This document shows, piece after piece, positions 60,093-64,000 of a DNA stretch of 64,000 nucleotides. Positions within the stretch are counted from its first letter, which is position 1. Each line of letters begins with the position of its first letter. Source of the DNA: Streptomyces sp. NBC_00178. GTDB taxonomy: Bacteria > Actinomycetota > Actinomycetes > Streptomycetales > Streptomycetaceae. Location: contig NZ_CP108143.1 of assembly GCF_036206005.1 (NCBI RefSeq), positions 7,159,501 to 7,223,500 on the forward strand. Direction: 5' to 3'. The position numbers were made by a program, and so were the translations under genes. The notes under the pieces are model-generated. The model ran no database searches and was not told the DNA's origin. It saw only the letters and a program-made list of their open reading frames with translations.

Positions 60093-60335
60093 ATGGGAGC
60101 TGAGGAAACACCGGCCTCGCTGGTCGGCCAGGTAACCAGCAAGGACCCCGAAGTGGGACTACAGGCGGTTGTTGCGCTGCGTCGCCTCCTGGAAGAGCTC
60201 GAACGGGTCCACGTCGACAACGCCCGCGACCAGGACTGGTCGTGGCAGAGCATCGCCACGTCGCTGAGTGTCAGCCGGCAGTCGGTGCACGAGAAGCACG
60301 CGAGCAGGCGCAAGGCCGAAGGCAAGGAGAAGTAG
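60093..60335 (+). CDS. small helix-turn-helix DNA-binding protein
   Basis: 80 aa. Helical N-terminus (VGLQAVVALRRLLEELERVH) and a C-terminal HTH: DWSWQSIATSLSVSRQSVHE KHASRRK, matching the family of small HTH proteins found next to Clp_N proteins in streptomycetes. ATG 60093 lacks an SD; GTG 60153 (with AAGGA) is an alternative. The stop directly abuts the ATG of the Clp_N gene, so both are co-translated. Confidence 0.8.
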   Translation: MGAEETPASLVGQVTSKDPEVGLQAVVALRRLLEELERVHVDNARDQDWSWQSIATSLSVSRQSVHEKHASRRKAEGKEK

Positions 60336-60881
60336 ATGTTCGAGTTCTTCACGGACCGGGCGAAGCACGCCCTTACGTTGTCCCAGGACGAGGCGATCGC
60401 CCTCGGGCACGACTTCATCGGTACGGAGCACCTGCTGCTCGGGCTGGTCGGCACCGACCAGTCCACGGCCGGGGATGTGCTGCGGGAGGAGGGTGTCGAG
60501 CTGGCGCAAGCCAGGGAGCAGACCGTACGCATCCTGGAGGCGGACGGAATCGTCGCCACCGGCGGACAACCTGCCAAGGATGCCCTGTCGGCACTCGGCA
60601 TCGACGTCGAGGAGATCCAGCGTCAGGCCGACACCAACTTCGGCCCCGGAGCCTTCCAGTACCCCAGGCCCGCCTACGCGCCGGATGCCAGGAAGGCGCT
60701 CGAACACACCCTGAGCGAGGCCCGCGCGCTGGGCCAGGAGAAGTTCGGCACCGAGCACATCCTCCTCGGCATGCTGGCCGCAGGAGAGGGCCGCGGCCTG
60801 AAAGTACTGGGCGCCCTGAAGGTGACCCCCCGTAGCCTGCGCGCGGCGGTGCATGCCCGCGTGGCCGAGGACGCTTCGTAG
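60336..60881 (+). CDS. Clp N-terminal (double Clp_N repeat) protein
   Basis: 181 aa, two Clp_N repeats and no ATPase domain: FTDRAKHALTLSQDEAIALG, HDFIGTEHLLLGLV, then DARKALEHTLSEARALGQEK, FGTEHILLGMLAAGEGRG. Such stand-alone proteins may act as adaptors or inhibitors for ClpC/ClpP, or bind arginine-phosphorylated or aggregated proteins (inference from the domain). ATG 60336 with AAGGAGAAG upstream. Operon with the HTH regulator. Confidence 0.9.
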   Translation: MFEFFTDRAKHALTLSQDEAIALGHDFIGTEHLLLGLVGTDQSTAGDVLREEGVELAQAREQTVRILEADGIVATGGQPAKDALSALGIDVEEIQRQADTNFGPGAFQYPRPAYAPDARKALEHTLSEARALGQEKFGTEHILLGMLAAGEGRGLKVLGALKVTPRSLRAAVHARVAEDAS

Positions 60882-60899
60882 CGACGCCGAGGGGGGCAG

Positions 60900-60930
60900 G
60901 CGCCGCCTGGCGGGAAAGGCTGGGCGGCGC
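60900..60930. terminator. hairpin after the Clp_N gene
   Basis: GCGCCGCC (60900-60907) / GGCGGCGC (60923-60930), perfect 8-bp stem with 15-nt loop. Confidence 0.55.
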
Positions 60931-61093
60931 GTTGCACGGTCCTGGCGTCCTGCCAGGTCACCGCAGGCCCAAGCCGTCGTCAACGTGGGTGGCGGGGGAC
61001 GCAACTTGGGACCGGGTCACGCTCGCGGATGTCGGCGTCGGAGCCAACCGGCGGCGCAGCGGCCCGAGGTGGTCACGGCACTAGGGTGCCGCA

Positions 61094-61436
61094 ATGAGGT
61101 TACGCGGAGTGTTCATCGCACTTTTCATGATCCCGCTGGCGTGGGGGGTGATCGCCCTGCTGAGGGCCGGGGCGGCCCATGGCGCCCCATACTGCCCGGG
61201 GCCACAGGAGGACAGGGACGGCGAGGCTCGCCCCGGCCCCATGCGGGCCCAGCTACACCTGCGCGCTCGGCTACAGCACCAGCAGCGGAAAATCGACCGG
61301 CACGGCCACGTACGATCAACTCACGTACGCCCAGAAGGTGAAGCGCAAAGACCTCTTAGGAGAGGGATTGCTGTTCACGTTGTACGGAACTGCGGGCACG
61401 GCCGCCACTCTGATCGCCACCCGGGCACGGCACTGA
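61094..61436 (+). pseudogene. two-helix membrane protein, frameshifted, with TTA codon
   Basis: Frame 1 from ATG 61094 reads MRLRGVFIALFMIPLAWGVI plus ALLRAGAAHGAPYCPG (first transmembrane helix, then a Cys). The matching C-terminal half is in another frame: GPSYTCALGYSTSSGKSTG, TYDQLTYAQKVKRKDLLGEG, then the second helix LLFTLYGTAGTAATLIATRA, stop 61434-61436. The shift lies near 61205-61240 in C-rich sequence. The second frame contains TTA at 61356-61358, a rare codon that links expression to bldA tRNA in streptomycetes. TAGGGT 6 nt before the ATG suggests a leaderless start. Confidence 0.65.
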
Positions 61437-61648
61437 CTGATCGTTTCGTTGCAGCAGGTCAGTGCCAGGAGACCGTGGTGGAGGTCGGGGCTGCGTTCGT
61501 GGTGGATTCGTAAGGGCATGGTGCACGGTCGGCCACGCTTCGGCCTCGGCCACGATCCCGCAGTCGGCGCGGACTGCGCATGCCGGAACAGCCCACCACC
61601 TGTACCGGAACGTCACACCAGGCGACGCCCCGGGAGGGTAGTGCGTCG

Positions 61649-62338
61649 TCACTTGCGCAGACGCTGCCACCAGCGCCGCGGGCGCTCCTCCTCGACGCGG
61701 GCGTCTTCCTCGACGCGGGACGCGGCCTCGGCCGCCGCCTTGAGCCTCGCGGCCATCGCGACGACGCGTTCGGCCTGGATGCGGGCAGCCGTGCGGGTGG
61801 TCTCGTCGACGGGGTTGGTTCCCTGGGCGTCCACGTGCGAGGTGCCGTAGGGGTTGCCGTCGACGAACTTGGCCGGCTTCGTGAAGCCCGGGGTGACGAC
61901 GATGCCACCGAAGTGGTGGACGGAGTTGTAGAGGGCGAGCAGGGTCGACTCCTGGCCGGCGTGCGCTGTGGCGGAGGAGACGAAGCCGCTGTAGACCTTG
62001 TCGGCGAGGCGGCCCTCGGCCCAGAGTCCGCCGAGGGTGTCGATGAACTGCTTCAGCTGGGACGAGACGTTGCCGAAGCGGGTGGGGGTGCCGAATATGA
62101 CTGCGTCCGCCCATTCGATGTCCGCAGGGGTGGCCTCGGGAACATGTGCGGTGGCGGCGTGGTTGGCGGCCCAGGCGGGGTTGGAGTCAATGGCGGCCTG
62201 GGGGGCCAGTTCGCCCACCTTGACCAGACGGACCTCGGCACCGGCCTTGACGCCGGCGTCGTGCAGTTCCTTGGCTATCTCCGTGATGGTGCCGGTGGAG
62301 GAGTAGTAGACGATTGCGAGCTTCACGGGGGTGGTCAT
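61649..62338 (-). CDS. wrbA: NAD(P)H:quinone oxidoreductase, WrbA family
   Basis: 229 aa. Flavodoxin fold: VKLAIVYYSSTGTITEIAKE binds the FMN phosphate, FGTPTRFGNVSSQLKQFIDT and SSATAHAGQESTLLALYN, then FGGIVVTPGF. WrbA reduces quinones by two electrons to prevent redox cycling. A C-terminal tail of ~25 aa (EEDARVEEERPRRWWQRLRK) is extra to the core family. ATG 62338. A strong promoter (62415-62443) and a TetR-like operator (62397-62412) precede it. Confidence 0.94.
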   Translation of the reverse strand: MTTPVKLAIVYYSSTGTITEIAKELHDAGVKAGAEVRLVKVGELAPQAAIDSNPAWAANHAATAHVPEATPADIEWADAVIFGTPTRFGNVSSQLKQFIDTLGGLWAEGRLADKVYSGFVSSATAHAGQESTLLALYNSVHHFGGIVVTPGFTKPAKFVDGNPYGTSHVDAQGTNPVDETTRTAARIQAERVVAMAARLKAAAEAASRVEEDARVEEERPRRWWQRLRK

Positions 62339-62396
62339 GATCGGCGATTTCCGTTCGCTGTCGGCAGGTGAGGCGGGGGAGTGCGGCCATCACGCA

Positions 62397-62412
62397 AGAC
62401 GACCGGTCGTCT
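62397..62412. promoter_or_regulatory. 16-bp palindrome, TetR-type operator of wrbA
   Basis: AGACGACCGGTCGTCT is a perfect palindrome of the form bound by TetR-family regulators. It begins 3 bp downstream of the wrbA -10 box, covering the transcription start. The regulator gene is not in the window. Confidence 0.8.
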
Positions 62413-62414
62413 AT

Positions 62415-62443
62415 AAGGTAGGCGATCAGTGGGCACCTGTCAA
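62415..62443 (-). promoter_or_regulatory. wrbA promoter
   Basis: On the minus strand TTGACA (62438-62443), 17-bp spacer, TACCTT (62415-62420): a consensus -35 and good -10. Transcription would start inside the palindrome at 62397-62412. Confidence 0.78.
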
Positions 62444-62672
62444 AAAGTCGGTGAGGTGGGTAGTCCTGATGGGCATACTCGGGCGGCGGCCGAGCGTCGC
62501 CAAGCCAGCGCTCATCCTCGTGCGGCCCGGGTGGTGCGCGCGGGCGCGGTGGCTGTGACTACCGCGTGGCCCGGGGCGTACCTGTCTTCGGCTCACCGCA
62601 GACCGCGACGGGGCACGGCTGTCCTCACGATCGCGCAATGGCCTCCCAGGCCGCGGTGACACACTCCTCCTC

Positions 62673-63112
62673 CTAATGCCACCACTCCGCCGCCTCACCA
62701 TGCTCCAACAGCTCGCGGATCTTCAGCAGGTCCGCCTGCGGGGGGATGCCCCAAAGCACCATTCCGATCCGCTCGATGCCTTCGCGTGTCGTGCCGAGGC
62801 GATGGAAGGCCTCCAGCACGCTCGCCCGGGCGGCAGCAGCGCCGTTATCCGTCAGCACGATCAGTCGGATGGTGCAGTTCTGCGAAGGCTGAACCGTCTC
62901 CCCGGCCAGAGAAGACCATCATCATCCGGTCGAACCCTGATCATGTCTCCGCTGGCGACCCAGCGGGCGAACCGGGGAGTGTTGTCCAGCCCACCGTGCC
63001 GTCGGCAAGGTCCAGAGGCCCACAGGGCGTCGACACTCGCCAGTGGCCGGCCTTCCTCGTCTGTCTCCAAGCGGAAATGGACCTTCACCTGGTCGTCACT
63101 GGTGTCAGTCAC
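62673..63112 (-). pseudogene. DUF4265 family protein, frameshifted
   Basis: N-terminal part, frame from GTG 63112: VTDTSDDQVKVHFRLETDEE, GRPLASVDALWAS, DNTPRFARWVASGDMIRVRP, DDDGLLWPG. C-terminal part in the next frame: ETVQPSQNCTIRLIVLTDNG, SVLEAFHRLGTTREGIERIG, VLWGIPPQADLLKIRELLEH, GEAAEWWH. One missing G (CTCTGGCCGGGG for CTCTGGGCCGGGG, near 62910) separates them. Together they match DUF4265, of unknown function. Start codon is uncertain (no SD). Confidence 0.8.
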
Positions 63113-63625
63113 CGAGTCATCATCGACTTCGCACCCACCTGACCGGACTGCGGGCACGAAGGTGTGGGGCCGGACACCAGGTGAGGGGCCGGACACCGCT
63201 ACCGCTTCGACGGCGTCCGTAACGGCAGCCACGTCACCGTCCGCCGAACCATCTCCGCAGGAGGAGGACGGGTGATCTTGCCGCGTACGCGTGCCGCTCC
63301 AGACCGCCTGCATGCCCGCCGGTCGGGCGTGAAGGCGCTCTTGACCCCGATCACCACGTGCCGGCCGTGCTGGTGCACGAGGCAGTCAGGCTCGTCCTGG
63401 CTGCCGCGTGCGCCTGCTGTCGCGCGGTGCCGGCTTGCCTCCGCGGGTGGCATGTTCTGGACGCGGTGGTCAGCGGCGACCACGCCTGCGTCGGGGTGGC
63501 TCTCCTGGTGCGCGCACAGAGCGCGGTGCAGCAGAAGAGCTCATACCGCCTCAACTCGGCGCCTGCGCAGGTAGATTTGCTCGATTGGCAGTGCGGGAGC
63601 CGCCCGCGCGGGCTTGGAGGGCGGG
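63113..63625. other. 513-bp region without recognised gene
   Basis: The minus strand has a protein-like piece (DEPDCLVHQHGRHVVIGVKS, AFTPDRRA, about 63290-63400) but no family and no clear start. SD GGAGG for the last gene is at 63616-63620. Confidence 0.35.
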
Positions 63626-64000
63626 GTGGGCGTGGGGGGCACCGCAGGTATCTCGGACCGCGAGTTCGAGGTCCTCAAGACGGACTACGAGATGGCGCGG
63701 GAGGACGAGCGCACCTTCGCCACCATCCAGGCGGCAGTCGCCGGGATCGTCGTCGCGCTCCTGGCCGCCCTGGCCACTGTCCTGACTCAGACGTGTCAGC
63801 TCAACGACCGGGCGAAGAACTGCACCGAGGCGCCCATCCTATTCCTGGCAAGTGCGCCCGCCATCCCCTTCGCCGCCCTGGCGCTGCTGCAACTTCTCGG
63901 CCTGGTCGCCACCGTGCGCAGCTATTACCTGCGGGCCGTGGAGGCGGAGCTGCGCCGGGCGGCCGCCGTCCCACTGAGGGAGTTGACCGGTGCCGGCATC
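63626..64000 (+). CDS. membrane protein, truncated by the window end
   Basis: At least 125 aa, open to the window end. GTG 63626 with GGAGG 6-10 nt upstream. An acidic N-terminal helix (SDREFEVLKTDYEMAREDER) precedes a first transmembrane helix (IQAAVAGIVVALLAALATVL). A short loop with two Cys (QTCQLNDRAKNCTEAP) and a second helix (APAIPFAALALLQLLGLVAT) follow. Family not recognised; the C-terminus lies outside. Confidence 0.7.
   Translation, partial: MGVGGTAGISDREFEVLKTDYEMAREDERTFATIQAAVAGIVVALLAALATVLTQTCQLNDRAKNCTEAPILFLASAPAIPFAALALLQLLGLVATVRSYYLRAVEAELRRAAAVPLRELTGAGI

Overview
The window is high-GC actinobacterial DNA and almost certainly chromosomal Streptomyces. The evidence is GC-rich third codon positions, frequent GTG starts, many secreted glycan- and protein-degrading enzymes, an ECF SigE-family sigma factor, a mycothiol-dependent maleylpyruvate isomerase-type protein, a septum_form lipoprotein and DUFs typical of streptomycetes (DUF1062, DUF4265, DUF5958, DUF6000). 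No rRNA, tRNA, CRISPR array, transposase or integrase was seen.

Layout. 0.2-2.1 kb: secreted glycerophosphodiester phosphodiesterase. 2.1-4.4 kb (minus): a decayed SDR remnant, then an ECF sigma factor translationally coupled to a membrane-anchored partner, with a secreted paralogue of that partner upstream. 4.7-10.1 kb: a VOC protein and two adjacent secreted discoidin-domain glycan enzymes behind a 20-bp LacI-type palindrome. 10.4-21 kb: septum_form lipoprotein, VOC protein, FabV enoyl reductase, small secreted protein, luciferase-like oxidoreductase, secreted amidase, PlsC-like acyltransferase, alpha/beta hydrolase and an anti-sigma-like ATPase. 21.3-25.3 kb: an operon of two membrane proteins flanking a PEP-utilising/rifampin-phosphotransferase-like enzyme, with an operator-like palindrome in its promoter. 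26.4-33.4 kb: large subtilase, cupin, enolase-superfamily enzyme, dienelactone-hydrolase-like protein and macrodomain protein.

33.6-41.4 kb is a coherent fructan/fructose-use locus: secreted GH32 fructanase, PfkB sugar kinase, a FrcBCA-type ABC importer and a LacI regulator. Paired 14-bp boxes of the form TGTCAWCGWTGACA lie in front of both the GH32 gene and the kinase/transporter divergon.

43.0-51.8 kb is the most interesting part: a 7-deazapurine (preQ0-type) biosynthetic cluster with queC, queD, queE and folE interleaved with an EctB-like aminotransferase and an IPNS-family oxygenase, followed by a divergent LuxR-type regulator, an ATP-grasp ligase and an MFS exporter. No tRNA- or DNA-modifying partner (TGT, QueF, QueA, Dpd) is present. 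This points to a secreted small molecule in which a deazaguanine unit is joined to an amino acid, possibly diaminobutyrate. queE carries an apparent frameshift, and the oxygenase lacks the arginine that normally anchors 2-oxoglutarate.

52.2-64 kb is an accessory right end: secreted trypsin, GNAT, peptide deformylase, DUF1062, mycothiol-dependent enzyme, a DUF6000/DUF5958 operon, an HTH/Clp_N pair, WrbA under a TetR-like operator, DUF4265 and a truncated membrane protein. Several genes here are broken by apparent single-base indels, which could be real decay or assembly error.
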